Under the pieces are notes generated by a model. The model saw nothing but the letters and a program-made list of their open reading frames with translations, ran no database searches and was not told where the DNA came from. From Deltaproteobacteria bacterium HGW-Deltaproteobacteria-18 (lineage in GTDB: Bacteria; Desulfobacterota; Desulfovibrionia; Desulfovibrionales; Desulfomicrobiaceae): a DNA stretch of 64,000 nucleotides. A program made the translations under genes and the position numbers. The number at the start of each line of letters is the position of its first letter. Within the stretch, counting starts at the first letter, position 1. Location: positions 302,099-366,098 of the forward strand of contig PHBE01000007.1 in NCBI GenBank assembly GCA_002841885.1. The letters run 5' to 3'. Below are positions 8,975-18,186 of the stretch, piece after piece.

Positions 8975-9448
8975 CTAAAAGAACATGCTTTGCGGTGTCG
9001 GAACACCCAGCAACAGTGCGAATCCCACCCAGACGGAAACGCACAGGATCACGGTAAAAATCGCCGACGCCAGAGCCTTTCTGGCGGTTGTGACGCCTGA
9101 GTCGCTCAAGATCATGGCCATGCAAAAGAGGAACAGCACCGAGGCCGGATAAAACCCGAGCAGCGGAATGATGCCCACATACAATATGGAGGCCAGGGCA
9201 ATGATGGCCACGCGCTTCACTGCCACCGGTTCCTCGGCCGGGAGTTCGCAAGGGGCGTCTTCAGCACGCTTCCTGGGGGTCAGGAGGCCGGATGCGAAAA
9301 TGTACACGCCTCCAATGGTCATGAAGATGATGAGCATCCGGGGGAAAAGCAGGCTTACGCCCTCAAGGTCCCCGCATTGAGCCTGGAAGATGCCGGCAAC
9401 TGCAAGAGTGGCCAGTCCGGCGGCGATATCGGAAGTACGGCTACGCAT
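8975..9448 (-). CDS. Tripartite tricarboxylate transporter (TTT) small membrane subunit, TctB family
   Basis: 157 residues with about four hydrophobic segments (IIALASILYVGIIPLLGFYPASVLFLFCMAM is the clearest), as expected for TctB, the small inner-membrane subunit of a sodium-driven, binding-protein-dependent carrier. Its start overlaps the end of tctA by 8 bp, so the two are translationally linked. It is the last gene of tctC-tctA-tctB. Next to suyAB, the likely cargo is sulfolactate, as for the SlcHFG carrier of Chromohalobacter; this is inferred from the neighbourhood only. Confidence 0.8.
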   Translation of the reverse strand: MRSRTSDIAAGLATLAVAGIFQAQCGDLEGVSLLFPRMLIIFMTIGGVYIFASGLLTPRKRAEDAPCELPAEEPVAVKRVAIIALASILYVGIIPLLGFYPASVLFLFCMAMILSDSGVTTARKALASAIFTVILCVSVWVGFALLLGVPTPQSMFF

Positions 9449-10991
9449 GGGGGGGACCCTCCTTCAAGGATGTTGGTGCGCATGCGCATTTGGCGTCCAG
9501 GCGTTTGCGTTTCCAGTCGAGAAAAAGCGGCGTGAGCAGTGAGAGCGCCGTGAGGACCATGAGCAGGACGGCGATGGGACTCTCGAAAAATACCTTGATC
9601 ACGGAACCGCCGGAAGCCTTTGAAAGATGCACGCATCTGCCGAGGTTTTCCTCGATCATGGGGCCAAGAATGATGCCCAGAGCCATGGCTCCGGTATCCA
9701 GGCCCACAAGGTTCGAGAAGTAACCGATGAAGCCGAAAGCGATGACAATCCAGACGTCGAGCATGCTGTTGCGGATGGCATAGGCACCGATGACGGACAG
9801 GACCACGATGCCGATGGCGACGAAGGTCAGGCGGATGCTGAGCAGTTTTGTCATGATTCGGGCCAGAACGAGTCCGACCGGGATCATGAGCAGGTTCACG
9901 GCGAACTGCGACATGATGAAGGTGTAGGCAAGGTCGCCTGTGGCAGTGAAGACCTTGAATCCGGGCTGGATGCCTTTGGCCAGAAGCGCGCCAAGGATGA
10001 CCGCCGCCACGGCGCTGCCGGGAATGCCAAGGGTCAGCATTGGAATGAGCGCGCCGCCGATGACGGCATTGTTGGCGCTTTCACTGGCCGCGAGGCCCTC
10101 GACAACGCCGGTTCCGTAGCGCTCCGGGTGTTTATCCCAGCGCTTGGATTCATTATAGGCGATGATGGATGCGATTTCCCCACCGGCACCAGGCAGCATG
10201 CCAACCAGCCCCCCGATGATTGAGGAGCGCATGAGAATGACTTTGCATCTTGAGGTCAATGCGTGGAAAACTTTTTTGAGTGCGCCGGGAGTCGGCACAT
10301 AATCGGCAAGGAACGGTTTGTGACTACCGACCAGGTAAAGAACCTGCGAAAACGAAAACAGCCCGATCATGGCCGGGATGACCTCTATTCCTTGCACTAA
10401 TGGGTAGTATCCGAATGTAAAGCGGGGAACACCTACGTTGGGATCGATGCCCACGGTGGAAACAAGAAGGCCCAGCGCGCCGCCCAGGAGCCCTTTGACC
10501 ATGTTGCCCGACGACATGACCGCAATGGTCGATAAGCCGAAAATGCAAAGCCAGAAATTTTCGGGCCCGCCGAACTTGAGTGCGAAGCGGGCGAGGGGGG
10601 CGGCCAGGAACAGCAGCATGACAGTCCCGACAATTCCGCCAAAGGAGGATGACAGCAGAGAGGTGAAGAGTCCGATGTCGGCGTGTCCTGACTTGCAAAG
10701 AGGCCATCCGTCGAAAGTCGTGGCGACGGAGGAGGGTGTGCCCGGAGTGCATATGAGAACGGCGGAATTGGATCCGCCATATATGGCACCCACATATATG
10801 GCACCCAGCATGATCAGGCCGCTGGTGGCGTCCATGGCGAAGGTGGCAGGGACCATGAGGGCCACGCCCATGGTGGCAGTCAGGCCCGGCAGGGCTCCGA
10901 CGATGATCCCGCCTGTAAGCCCGACGATCATGAGGAAAATATTGAGCGGTTCGAAAAGGTGCCCGATGGCGGGCCAAATGAATTCCATCAT
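9441..10991 (-). CDS. TTT transporter large membrane subunit, TctA family
   Basis: 516 residues with 11-12 membrane segments. The N-terminal GALPGLTATMGVALMVPATF and the later GGLVGMLPGAGGEIASIIAYNESKR are the two repeated TctA signature loops, and LTLGIPGSAVAAVILGALLAKGIQPG is also typical. It forms the transport channel in the inner membrane with TctB and is fed by the periplasmic TctC protein encoded 55 bp upstream. Length is normal. Whether the cargo is sulfolactate, citrate or another dicarboxylate is not visible; the suyAB genes next door favour sulfolactate. Confidence 0.9.
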   Translation of the reverse strand: MMEFIWPAIGHLFEPLNIFLMIVGLTGGIIVGALPGLTATMGVALMVPATFAMDATSGLIMLGAIYVGAIYGGSNSAVLICTPGTPSSVATTFDGWPLCKSGHADIGLFTSLLSSSFGGIVGTVMLLFLAAPLARFALKFGGPENFWLCIFGLSTIAVMSSGNMVKGLLGGALGLLVSTVGIDPNVGVPRFTFGYYPLVQGIEVIPAMIGLFSFSQVLYLVGSHKPFLADYVPTPGALKKVFHALTSRCKVILMRSSIIGGLVGMLPGAGGEIASIIAYNESKRWDKHPERYGTGVVEGLAASESANNAVIGGALIPMLTLGIPGSAVAAVILGALLAKGIQPGFKVFTATGDLAYTFIMSQFAVNLLMIPVGLVLARIMTKLLSIRLTFVAIGIVVLSVIGAYAIRNSMLDVWIVIAFGFIGYFSNLVGLDTGAMALGIILGPMIEENLGRCVHLSKASGGSVIKVFFESPIAVLLMVLTALSLLTPLFLDWKRKRLDAKCACAPTSLKEGPPHA

Positions 10992-11046
10992 CCGATGCTC
11001 CTTAGAGTATCGGGGAGGGGAGACCTCCCCGATAGGTGAAGGGGGA

Positions 11047-12006
11047 CTATTTTAGCAGGCCGGCCTTTTCAAGGGCAGCCTTGGCAAGCTCGCTCTGTTG
11101 CTTGATGTAGACGGCAAATGCATCGCCATCCATGTATTCCGTGGGCTGACCCGCGGTTTTCATGTCGGCCAGATATTCGGGGTCTTCACAGATTTTCTTG
11201 AATGTCTCGCGCAGGAAGTCGAGCTGCGCCTTGTCGATGGCCTTGGGGGCGACAAAAGCGCGACGGATGTCGGACACCACGTCATAGCCCTCTTCACGCA
11301 GGGTCGGGACATCGGGCAGGAACGCGTTGCGTTTTTCAGCGGCGAGGCCCAGCACGGTCATCTCTTCGAGGCTGCGCATGACGTCGTTCAGGTTGCCGAA
11401 CATGACGTCGATCTCGCCGCCAAGGAGCGCGGCGTTCTGATCTGCAGCGCCTTTGTAGAATACTTCCGTGACCGGGAAGTCGAACTTGCCCTTCACGTCA
11501 AGAAACATGAGGTGATGACCGCTGTTGGGGCCGACAAGGCCGACTTTGAGCTTGCCTGGGTTGGCCTTGGCGAACTCGAAGACATCCTTGACGGATTTGA
11601 GCTTGCTGTCATTGCGCACGGCCACGGCCTGGGGGTCGTTGACCACCTGGCAGATGTAGGCGAAATCGTCGGTGGAAAATTGGGCTTTCTGGACTAGGGG
11701 CTGGAGTACGAGGTGGGGGACGTTGATGCCGCCGATGGTGTAGCCATCAGCCTTGGACATTGCGATTTCGCCGAAACCGATGGCTCCGCCGGCACCGGGT
11801 TTGTAGACGAACACCCATTGCTGATCAGAGTATTTGTTCCAATACTTTTGCATGATCCGGGCCTGTACGTCGCTTGAGCCGCCAGCCGTGAAGGCAATGA
11901 TCATGTTGATCGCTTTGTCTGGATATTTGGCGAAAACGTTGCCGGATGCAGCAAGACAGATAAAGAGCGCCATCAAAAAAAGACACATGCTTTTGCGCAA
12001 TTTCAT
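11047..12006 (-). CDS. TTT transporter periplasmic substrate-binding protein, TctC/Bug family
   Basis: 319 residues with a clear Sec signal peptide (KLRKSMCLFLMALFICLAASGNVFA, cleavage after AFA-like VFA). The mature part starts YPDKAINMIIAFTAGGSSDVQAR, the Bug-family ligand loop, followed by VYKPGAGGAIGFGEIA. It binds the substrate in the periplasm and presents it to TctA/TctB. AAGGAG precedes the start. It is the first gene of the tct operon. I searched its upstream region for the sigma-54 promoter and operator repeats shared by suyA and the dehydrogenase operon and found neither, so it may be regulated separately. Confidence 0.9.
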   Translation of the reverse strand: MKLRKSMCLFLMALFICLAASGNVFAKYPDKAINMIIAFTAGGSSDVQARIMQKYWNKYSDQQWVFVYKPGAGGAIGFGEIAMSKADGYTIGGINVPHLVLQPLVQKAQFSTDDFAYICQVVNDPQAVAVRNDSKLKSVKDVFEFAKANPGKLKVGLVGPNSGHHLMFLDVKGKFDFPVTEVFYKGAADQNAALLGGEIDVMFGNLNDVMRSLEEMTVLGLAAEKRNAFLPDVPTLREEGYDVVSDIRRAFVAPKAIDKAQLDFLRETFKKICEDPEYLADMKTAGQPTEYMDGDAFAVYIKQQSELAKAALEKAGLLK

Positions 12007-12263
12007 ACCAACTCCTTTTCATTATTAATGTGATCGCGATATGCGAAGCACTTCTTATGAATATGTGATAATAGAAAAAGTCAGTACAAATATTTTTTTT
12101 GTGCAAATTAAATGTGCATATGCCTGCGTCAGGCGTTAGATTTTATAATTACCGGCAAATACGGAAAAATCTTTTTTGCCTGTAGCTTTTGTACTGAATT
12201 TTTCCAGAACATATAAATCATTCTCATTCTAATTTACTATGAGATATGTTGTTGTCATTGGAG

Positions 12264-12311
12264 TCAAAAAAGGTTCCCCCCTCTCCCTGTATGTGTCGGG
12301 AGAGGGGGGAA
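12264..12311 (-). terminator. Rho-independent terminator after suyB
   Basis: A perfect 14-bp stem (12274-12287 with 12298-12311, CCCCCCTCTCCC against GGGAGAGGGGGG) with a 10-nt loop is followed on the minus strand by six T residues. It ends the suyAB transcript. The remaining part of 12007-12263 is AT-rich and should hold the tctC promoter; I see no gene there. Confidence 0.85.
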
Positions 12312-12321
12312 TTCAAGGAGG

Positions 12322-13482
12322 TTATGCGCTTTCGTACAAGCGGGTCATGATGAATTCGCGATGGCCCAGCGCTTCGGCGGCGGTCAGGCGGCCGTTGCAG
12401 GTGCTGATCATCATTTCCAGGAGCTTGTCACCGGCCTCGTCCATGTTGATCTCGCGGCGCACCAGGCCGGAGACGTCCACGTCGAAGTGCTCTTCCATGG
12501 TCCGCAGGGTGCGGGGGTTGGAGCAGAGCTTGATGACGGGCAGGAGCGGGTTGCCGATAATGTTGCCCTGGCCGGTGGGGAAGAAGTGGACCACGGCACC
12601 GGCAGCGGCGCACAGGGTGACCATTTCGGCAGCGGCGGAGGAGGAGTCCATGAACCACAGACCATTGCTGGTCGGGGCTTCGGCCAGGTCCAGGCAGCCG
12701 ACGACGGGGGCCTTGCGGCCGATCTTCTGGATGTTGCCCAGAGCCTTTTCCTCGATGGTGGTCAGGCCGCCCTCGATGTTGCCCTTGGTGGGCTGGGAGT
12801 CGGAAAGGTCGCTGGTCTTGTGGTCGTCGATGACCTTTGCGTAACGGTCGAAGTATCTCTGGAAATCAGCGCGGACTTCGTCGTTGATACAGCGCTCGAG
12901 CACGAGGTGCTCGCCGCCGGTCAGTTCGGTGGTCTCACCGAAAATCAGAGTGGAACCCTGCTCGTACAGCTTATCGTAGGCGTTGCCGACGGTGGGGTTG
13001 GTGGCGATGCCGGAGGTGGTGTCGGACTCGCCGCACTTGGTGGAGACCACGAGTTCCTTCACGTCGCACTCGGTGCGCTGCAGTTCGGTGGCCCACTGCA
13101 GGAGTTCCTTGGCCTTGCGGGAGGCGGCGGCAATAGTGTTGAGGTCGCCGTTCTGCTCGATGGAGAAACCGAAAACAGGCTTGCCGGTGGAGGCGATGCC
13201 CTCGACGATCTTGTTCGTCCACTGAGGTTCGATGCCGATGACCACGACTGCGGCGACGTTGGGGTTGCAGCCAGCGCCGATCAGGGTGCGGAAGTGCAGG
13301 TCGAGGTCTTTACCGAACTGCAGACGGCCATAGGCATGAGGAATGGCCAATACGCCCTTTATGTTGTTGGCTACGGCTTCGCAGGCCGCATTGGACAGGT
13401 CATCCAGAGGGAGGATGACGACATGGTTGCGAATGCCGACACGGCCATTTTCACGACGATATCCGAAAAATTTGGTCTGCAT
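12322..13482 (-). CDS. suyB: (R)-sulfolactate sulfo-lyase large subunit, SuyB (UxaA/altronate dehydratase family)
   Basis: 386 residues of the UxaA C-terminal (altronate/galactarate dehydratase) family, beginning [32 protein letters not shown], with [22 protein letters not shown] and the [24 protein letters not shown] segment near the end. In altronate dehydratases the same fold eliminates water; in SuyB it eliminates sulfite from sulfolactate to give pyruvate. A split two-gene arrangement with a 94-aa partner and a 386-aa body matches SuyAB lengths better than single-chain altronate dehydratase. Sulfonate genes all around support this. A hexonate dehydratase remains possible. A good GAGGTGG site precedes the start. 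Confidence 0.75.
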   Translation of the reverse strand: MQTKFFGYRRENGRVGIRNHVVILPLDDLSNAACEAVANNIKGVLAIPHAYGRLQFGKDLDLHFRTLIGAGCNPNVAAVVVIGIEPQWTNKIVEGIASTGKPVFGFSIEQNGDLNTIAAASRKAKELLQWATELQRTECDVKELVVSTKCGESDTTSGIATNPTVGNAYDKLYEQGSTLIFGETTELTGGEHLVLERCINDEVRADFQRYFDRYAKVIDDHKTSDLSDSQPTKGNIEGGLTTIEEKALGNIQKIGRKAPVVGCLDLAEAPTSNGLWFMDSSSAAAEMVTLCAAAGAVVHFFPTGQGNIIGNPLLPVIKLCSNPRTLRTMEEHFDVDVSGLVRREINMDEAGDKLLEMMISTCNGRLTAAEALGHREFIMTRLYESA

Positions 13483-13485
13483 GGA

Positions 13486-13770
13486 TTACCACCTCTTGGT
13501 TTTAACGTTGTGGACGTGCAAGTGTTCGCCTTTCTTGATGGGGGCCACTACCTTGCCGATGTCGGTGTTGTATTTGATGACGGTGTCGCTGGTTGCGAAA
13601 TCCTTCAGGGCAACCTTGTGTCCAATCGGAATATCGTTGAGGATTTTGATTTTGACGGTCTGGTCTTCTTTCATGACCCAACCAGTGATTTCCTGACCGG
13701 CTTTCAAGCCTTCAACGACCACTACGCCAACGCCATCCGCGGCTTCGTGTACCAAAAAATCGATAGCCAT
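13486..13770 (-). CDS. suyA: (R)-sulfolactate sulfo-lyase small subunit, SuyA (SAF domain)
   Basis: 94 residues forming one SAF domain: MAIDFLVHEAADGVGVVVVEG, then WVMKEDQTVKIKILNDIPIGHKVALKDF and HLHVHNVKTKRW. This is the N-terminal domain that in single-chain altronate dehydratases binds near the active site; here it is a separate subunit, as in SuyA. GGAGG precedes the start and only 3 bp separate it from suyB. A sigma-54-type promoter (14034-14048) and operator repeats (14149-14177) lie upstream, giving a leader of about 250 nt. The pair releases sulfite, the likely respiratory electron acceptor, plus pyruvate. Confidence 0.75.
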   Translation of the reverse strand: MAIDFLVHEAADGVGVVVVEGLKAGQEITGWVMKEDQTVKIKILNDIPIGHKVALKDFATSDTVIKYNTDIGKVVAPIKKGEHLHVHNVKTKRW

Positions 13771-14033
13771 GTACGCCTCCTAAAACGGTTAAATTGTAGA
13801 ATCGAGGGATACGCAAATATAGTTTACTGTATCATACCGAAATAACGGCCTCGATCTGCCTCAATTCTGTCTCAATGTTTGCAATTCTTGATTTGTTATT
13901 AATTCATAAAATATATGAGCTTATAATAACAATGTAAGATATATTTTAGTTGCAAATATCGAGTGGTATAAAGTTATTTATAATCTATCTGCATCATCTG
14001 CACATAATTTTGATGCGTTCTAAAGAATTATTA

Positions 14034-14048
14034 GCAAGGAGCATTCCA
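14034..14048 (-). promoter_or_regulatory. Sigma-54 (-24/-12) promoter for suyAB
   Basis: The minus strand reads TGGAATGCTCCTTGC, which matches TGGCAC-N5-TTGC at the invariant GG and GC with correct spacing. It agrees at 13 of 15 positions with the promoter at 24093-24107. Transcription would start near 14022. Regulator repeats lie 100-140 bp upstream, the usual enhancer distance. Confidence 0.7.
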
Positions 14049-14148
14049 AAAATAAAATCTACAGAAAAAAAAATAACATCCCGAAATTAAAGAATTTTTT
14101 TGAAGGGAAACATCTTCTGTCAATGCCGATGTGCGCAGTGCTGGACAG

Positions 14149-14177
14149 TTTGCCCGGATTCGGGCAAATGGCGGGCA
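14149..14177. promoter_or_regulatory. Upstream activator site: TTTGCCCG-N4-CGGGCAAA plus an extra half-site
   Basis: A perfect inverted repeat with 8-bp arms (14149-14156 and 14161-14168, spacer GATT) is followed by a third CGGGCA copy at 14172-14177. The same half-sites recur at 24196-24253 upstream of the dehydrogenase operon. It lies between suyA and the divergent sigma-54 activator gene, 45-65 bp before the activator's ATG, so it could serve both. Confidence 0.7.
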
Positions 14178-14213
14178 CCTGAATCACTTTATTTCAGAGA
14201 GGGGGCTAGACGC

Positions 14214-15803
14214 ATGGATTCCACCAAAAATTTCAAGACGCACGCATCGCGCATGCTTTATGCGCAGGCGCTGGGCCGCGAGCTTGTCTCCTCCCTGGGC
14301 AAAGTTTCGTCGCGAAGTTTGTTTCTGCAGAACCTGTCACGCCTTCTGCGTCAGCAGTTCAGCTTCGACCGGCTTTGTATCAATCTCTATGATCCCAATA
14401 GTGAGCTGCTCAGTTACTTCACCGCTGCTGAGGGCGCGGTCATCAATTCCCTTTCCCCCATCCGCAAGGCCGAAAAGACCACTGTCGCCGGGCATGTCAT
14501 CCAGTCGCGCAAGCCCGTCGTCATCACGGACGTTTCGCAGCATTTCGCGGAATCCATGCTCCATCCCATGGCCGAGGCGGGTCTGACCACGACCATGGCC
14601 TTTCCACTTATACTTAACGACAAGATCATCGGCACCCTGCACTGCTCCTTCCGACGGAAACCGGACAACCTCTATGAGATAATGGAATTTCTGCTGGAGC
14701 TTTCCCCCTTGGTGGCGGTGGGCCTGGGGGCGCTTCTGGCCATGGAGCATATTGATCAGGGCGCCAGCCTGAACCAGGTTCCGTACACCGGCGAAACGGG
14801 TGAGAGCGAGACGTTCTTTTTCGAAAGCCAGTCCATGCGTCGTTTCATGGCCAGTGTTCACGCCGTGGCTGTGCTGGATATTCCAGTGCTTATCCTCGGA
14901 GAGACGGGGACGGGCAAGTCGCGCCTGGCCCATTACATCCATTGCCGCAGCCAGCGCCGCAATAAGCAGTTTGTGAAAGTCAACTGTCCGGCCATGGCTT
15001 CGACGCTTTTTGAGAGTGAACTCTTCGGTCATGCCAAGGGGGCGTTCACCGGGGCCGCGACAAAACGCGTTGGTCGTTTCGAACTGGCCCATCAGGGGAC
15101 ACTGTTCCTGGATGAGATCGCCGAACTCAACCAGGAAATGCAGAGCAAGTTGCTGCATGTCCTGGATGACAGCTGTTTCGAGCGTGTGGGTGAAAGCGTC
15201 TCGTTTTCCGTCGATGCCCGGCTTATCGCTGCTACCAACGTCGAGATGCGCAAGGCCGTCGGCCAAGGGAAGGTGCGCAGTGACTTTTACTACAGGCTGT
15301 CGTCCTGCACGCTCCAGATTCCGCCTCTGCGCGACAGGGTCGAAGACATCCCCGCGCTGTCGAGCTATTTTGTCACGCAACTCTGTGCGCAGTACTCTCT
15401 GCCGCAAATACAGCTGTCCCAGGATCTTCTACACCAACTCCAGACGCATTGCTGGCCGGGCAATGCCCGCGAATTGCGAAATGTCATCAGTGCTTTGCTC
15501 ATAAAACAGGGGATTTCCGGAAAACTGAGCCGCCAAGATATCCAGGAGGCCCTGCGTACGGACGAGTTGGCCTATCCGCAGCCGTCGGCCGAGTCTCTTC
15601 CGGCACCGTCGAAGCCCTCCTCGACCTGCAGTCTGGAGGAGGTGGAGCGGCAGCATATCATTGATGCCCTGTCCCGCTCCGGTGGTGTCATTTCCGGACC
15701 CAAAGGCGCGGCAAAGATGCTTGGCCTGTCGCGTTCGACTCTGCAGAGACGAATGGTCAAGCTGGAAATAGATGCTTCAGTGTCGAAAAACGGGGCGCGG
15801 TGA
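14214..15803 (+). CDS. Sigma-54-dependent activator with GAF sensor domain (GAF-AAA-Fis)
   Basis: 529 residues from the ATG at 14214, which has a GAGGGGG site; an upstream in-frame start at 14100 is unlikely. Residues about 25-180 form a GAF domain (LFLQNLSRLLRQQFSFDRLCINLYD, AGHVIQSRKPVVITDV). The AAA+ domain has Walker A GETGTGKS, the sigma-54 contact loop GAFTGA, Walker B LFLDEIAEL and the RDRVEDIPALS segment. A Fis-type HTH ends the chain (GPKGAAKMLGLSRSTLQRRM). It should drive the -24/-12 promoters at 14034 and 24093 through the CGGGCAAA sites, with the GAF domain sensing a cytoplasmic ligand, perhaps a sulfonate. It is convergent with the ThiF/MoeB-like gene. Confidence 0.9.
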   Translation: MDSTKNFKTHASRMLYAQALGRELVSSLGKVSSRSLFLQNLSRLLRQQFSFDRLCINLYDPNSELLSYFTAAEGAVINSLSPIRKAEKTTVAGHVIQSRKPVVITDVSQHFAESMLHPMAEAGLTTTMAFPLILNDKIIGTLHCSFRRKPDNLYEIMEFLLELSPLVAVGLGALLAMEHIDQGASLNQVPYTGETGESETFFFESQSMRRFMASVHAVAVLDIPVLILGETGTGKSRLAHYIHCRSQRRNKQFVKVNCPAMASTLFESELFGHAKGAFTGAATKRVGRFELAHQGTLFLDEIAELNQEMQSKLLHVLDDSCFERVGESVSFSVDARLIAATNVEMRKAVGQGKVRSDFYYRLSSCTLQIPPLRDRVEDIPALSSYFVTQLCAQYSLPQIQLSQDLLHQLQTHCWPGNARELRNVISALLIKQGISGKLSRQDIQEALRTDELAYPQPSAESLPAPSKPSSTCSLEEVERQHIIDALSRSGGVISGPKGAAKMLGLSRSTLQRRMVKLEIDASVSKNGAR

Positions 15804-15816
15804 TGTGATCGTTTAA

Positions 15817-15827
15817 GGGGGGGGGGG
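15817..15827 (+). repeat. G11 homopolymer between convergent genes
   Basis: An uninterrupted run of 11 G in the 52-bp gap between the activator and the ThiF/MoeB-like gene, followed by a GC-rich self-complementary stretch. It is outside both coding regions. Confidence 0.9.
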
Positions 15828-15855
15828 CGCCGCCCGGGATGGCCTGAACTCTGGC

Positions 15856-16659
15856 TCAGATCGAGAAATCCAGTCCTGTCTGCAGACTGATGGATGAAAA
15901 ACGCATTTCGGCCAGGTCGGCCAACAGGAGGCTGCCTCGCAGCGCCGGAATGTGGCCAGTCAGAATTCGCACAACTTCCGTGGCCTGAAGGGACGCTGCG
16001 AAACCGGCTACCGGGCTCGGAACGCCCTGGATGAGTTCGCTGCCCGCCTGTTTTTCGTTCATGAATTCCGCCAGTCCCGTCTCGCCAGGCCATGTCGTGC
16101 TGACGAGAGCTGTCCAGCCTGAAATCCCGGCCGAAACGAGCGGCATTTTCCCTTCTGCGGCCATGCGCTGCAAGTCCCTGCGGCATTCCGCCCCGCCGAG
16201 ACAATCGACTACAAGGTCTGCGGCCAGGGATTTTTCATTTCGGAAATCCGTGGCCAGAGGCATAACCCTGACCAGGGGATTTATCCTTCCGGCGCGTTCC
16301 GAGGCGACTTCGACCTTTATCCGCCCTATGTTGTTCGAGGATGCCAGTATCTGCCGGTTGGCGTTGGTGAGGTCGAACCGATCCGGGTCGCAGACCAGGA
16401 TGGTGCCCACTCCGGCCCGGACGAGAAATTCCAGCACGTGTCCGCCAAGGCCCCCGCAGCCCACGAGGAGAATCCGGGAGCGCGCCAGCTTGGCCTGTTC
16501 CATGGGACTGATGGTCGCGGCGTTGCGCTGGTAGCGGATGGGCATCTCGCCGCCTTCTATGCCTCTGGAGACTTCCTGCTGGATGGTGCGGCCCGATTGG
16601 GCCGCCCTGTCAATGAAGATATGGTCCGGGAGAGGGGTAAGGGTGTCGTCGCCGCTCAT
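15856..16659 (-). CDS. ThiF/MoeB/HesA-family E1-like adenylyltransferase
   Basis: 267 residues from the ATG at 16659, which overlaps the larA stop as ATGA; a longer frame upstream overlaps larA and is not used. The Rossmann motif ILLVGCGGLGGHVLEFLVRAGVG binds ATP, then DPDRFDLTNANRQIL and VVDCLGG are typical of MoeB/ThiF. There is no CxxC zinc knuckle and no rhodanese domain. Such proteins adenylate the C-terminal Gly-Gly of a ubiquitin-like carrier, here surely the MoaD-like protein two genes upstream. The pair probably supports dithiolene formation for the tungstopterin of the AOR in this operon. Confidence 0.85.
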   Translation of the reverse strand: MSGDDTLTPLPDHIFIDRAAQSGRTIQQEVSRGIEGGEMPIRYQRNAATISPMEQAKLARSRILLVGCGGLGGHVLEFLVRAGVGTILVCDPDRFDLTNANRQILASSNNIGRIKVEVASERAGRINPLVRVMPLATDFRNEKSLAADLVVDCLGGAECRRDLQRMAAEGKMPLVSAGISGWTALVSTTWPGETGLAEFMNEKQAGSELIQGVPSPVAGFAASLQATEVVRILTGHIPALRGSLLLADLAEMRFSSISLQTGLDFSI

Positions 16660-17921
16660 GGCGCGGCCCTGAAGAAATAGGTCGTGTTGGCGTTGGGGAT
16701 CACGGCGATGCGCAGCTTCGCGCCGGGAGAAACGTCTTTGAGCCAGCGGTCCAGGGTCTGCTGGGCGTCGTCCTTCTTCAGGTGGCATTCGGCCAGTTCC
16801 CCGGCGTCCATCTTCGAGTCCACCACCACCGTGAAGCGCGTCAGGGTCCTGCTGAACAGGAAGGCCTTGTGCGCGCCCATGCGGAAGCCCCGCTCCTCGA
16901 ATTCCCGCATCTGCTCTTCGGGGCTGGCGAACTGCCGAACGTAGTTCTGGTAGTGATCGTCGCCGACGCCTTGGGGACACGCGGCCAGGAGCAGGATCTT
17001 CCCCCCTTCGACCGCGCACTGGGAGGCCAGGTTGAGGCCCTTCTGGGCCTGATAGAGGCAGATGTCCTTGGGGGCGCCGCCGCAGGAAGCGATGACGATG
17101 TCGAAGGGCTTTTCCAGGGGCAGTCCGTAGACCTTTTCGGAAAAGGCCGCCCCGGCCTTCAGGACCGCCACGGGTTCGCCAGCCAGCAGGGCCACGGCCT
17201 GCTTGGCCGGGTTGAGGCTGACGTTGATGGCCATGTCGATACCGATCATCTGGCCGGCTTCGTTGATGTCCAGGCGGGTGGGATTGTCCAGGATGTTGCC
17301 TACCCGGGCTTCGGGGCTCGACATGAGGCTGTGGTTGTTCTGGATCAAGGCTGCGGAGGCGCAGCCGATGGCCACGCCCTTGGCCCCGCCTGTCATCCCT
17401 TGGAACTGGTGGGGATCGATCATGCCGATGACGAGTTTGAGCTCTGCCTCGCCGTAGGCGGCGTTGATCTCCACGGGGGTGCCGCGGCTGGTGACGCCGA
17501 AATTGGTCATGGGCGAGGCCAAGGCATCGTGGGACACGACTGTGCAGCCGCGCAGATTCTCGGGCAGAATGCGCGCCAGTTGGGCTTCGTCGGGCGCCGG
17601 GTGCAGGCCGCCGCCGACAACGATGCGCACGCTGGCCGGATCAAGGTCCGGCCAGATGCGGAACAGACGGTCCAGCAGGACGGGCAGGAGGACCTTCAGG
17701 GGCGCCGGCCTGGTCTCGTCGGGCACGGCGATGGCGATGCTTTCCGGCCTGGCTCTGCCTTCCAGCGGCGGAGTGTCGATGGGATGATCCAGGGCTTCGT
17801 CGAGGGCGCGGCCAAGATCCTCAAGGACCGGCATGTCCCGGGGCTTCATAATCGTGACGTCGGAGTCGTCGGGCAGTTCAAGAACCCTGTATTCGGACCC
17901 GTATTTGAGCTTGATGTTCAT
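16656..17921 (-). CDS. larA: LarA-family nickel-pincer 2-hydroxyacid racemase/epimerase
   Basis: 421 residues from the ATG at 17921 (site GGAGG). It has the LarA layout and key residues: H107 in GGGLHPAP, H171 in IDPHQFQGMTGG, K181 in GGAKG (the lysine that anchors the nickel-pincer nucleotide thioamide in LarA) and H197 in NNHSLM. LarA interconverts D- and L-lactate, and homologues act on other 2-hydroxyacids. Lying between AOR/MoaD and MoeB-like genes in an operon co-regulated with suyAB, it may racemise sulfolactate; that substrate is inference. The cofactor makers LarB, LarC and LarE are not in this window. Confidence 0.85.
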   Translation of the reverse strand: MNIKLKYGSEYRVLELPDDSDVTIMKPRDMPVLEDLGRALDEALDHPIDTPPLEGRARPESIAIAVPDETRPAPLKVLLPVLLDRLFRIWPDLDPASVRIVVGGGLHPAPDEAQLARILPENLRGCTVVSHDALASPMTNFGVTSRGTPVEINAAYGEAELKLVIGMIDPHQFQGMTGGAKGVAIGCASAALIQNNHSLMSSPEARVGNILDNPTRLDINEAGQMIGIDMAINVSLNPAKQAVALLAGEPVAVLKAGAAFSEKVYGLPLEKPFDIVIASCGGAPKDICLYQAQKGLNLASQCAVEGGKILLLAACPQGVGDDHYQNYVRQFASPEEQMREFEERGFRMGAHKAFLFSRTLTRFTVVVDSKMDAGELAECHLKKDDAQQTLDRWLKDVSPGAKLRIAVIPNANTTYFFRAAP

Positions 17922-17925
17922 GATG

Positions 17926-18186
17926 CTAGCCTCCGCATATGTAAGGACACAGGGAGACGGACGCATTGTCCTGCAGCTGTGTCGCAAGGGGCGCCATCTG
18001 TCCGTTGACGATGACAAACATGACGAGATCCTCGGGAATCCCCAGGTGGAGGATGAGTTCCTCCACCGTCAGGGGACCGGGAATTTCGTATGCCTTCGGG
18101 TTTTCCGGCGCGTATTTGGCGAGGATGGCCTCCAGGGTCAGACTGATGCGCATGCGTTCGTCCATCTGTTTGGCTAATTCAGCCAT
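17926..18186 (-). CDS. MoaD/ThiS-like sulfur carrier protein
   Basis: 86 residues with a beta-grasp pattern (RMRISLTLEAILAKYAP, VEELILHLGIPEDLVMFVIVNGQMAP) and the C-terminal Gly-Gly (CPYICGG) that is adenylated and thiocarboxylated. The first ATG overlaps the AOR stop by 13 bp; internal Met codons at 18164 or 18153 are alternatives. AOR genes commonly sit beside a MoaD-like gene in tungsten-using organisms, where it supplies dithiolene sulfur for the pterin. The operon's E1-like protein is its likely activator. Confidence 0.8.
   Translation of the reverse strand: MAELAKQMDERMRISLTLEAILAKYAPENPKAYEIPGPLTVEELILHLGIPEDLVMFVIVNGQMAPLATQLQDNASVSLCPYICGG

Noticed and set aside
12099..12118. Possible sigma-54 promoter before tctC (TGCAC and TTTGC on the minus strand)
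   Set aside because: Spacing between the GC elements is two bases too long and the GG of the -24 box is missing.
15856..17019. A 387-codon version of the ThiF/MoeB-like gene with a long Arg-rich N-terminus
   Set aside because: The first ~120 codons overlap larA in another frame and have no homology-like motif. The ATG at 16659 overlaps the larA stop as ATGA and begins a normal-length protein.
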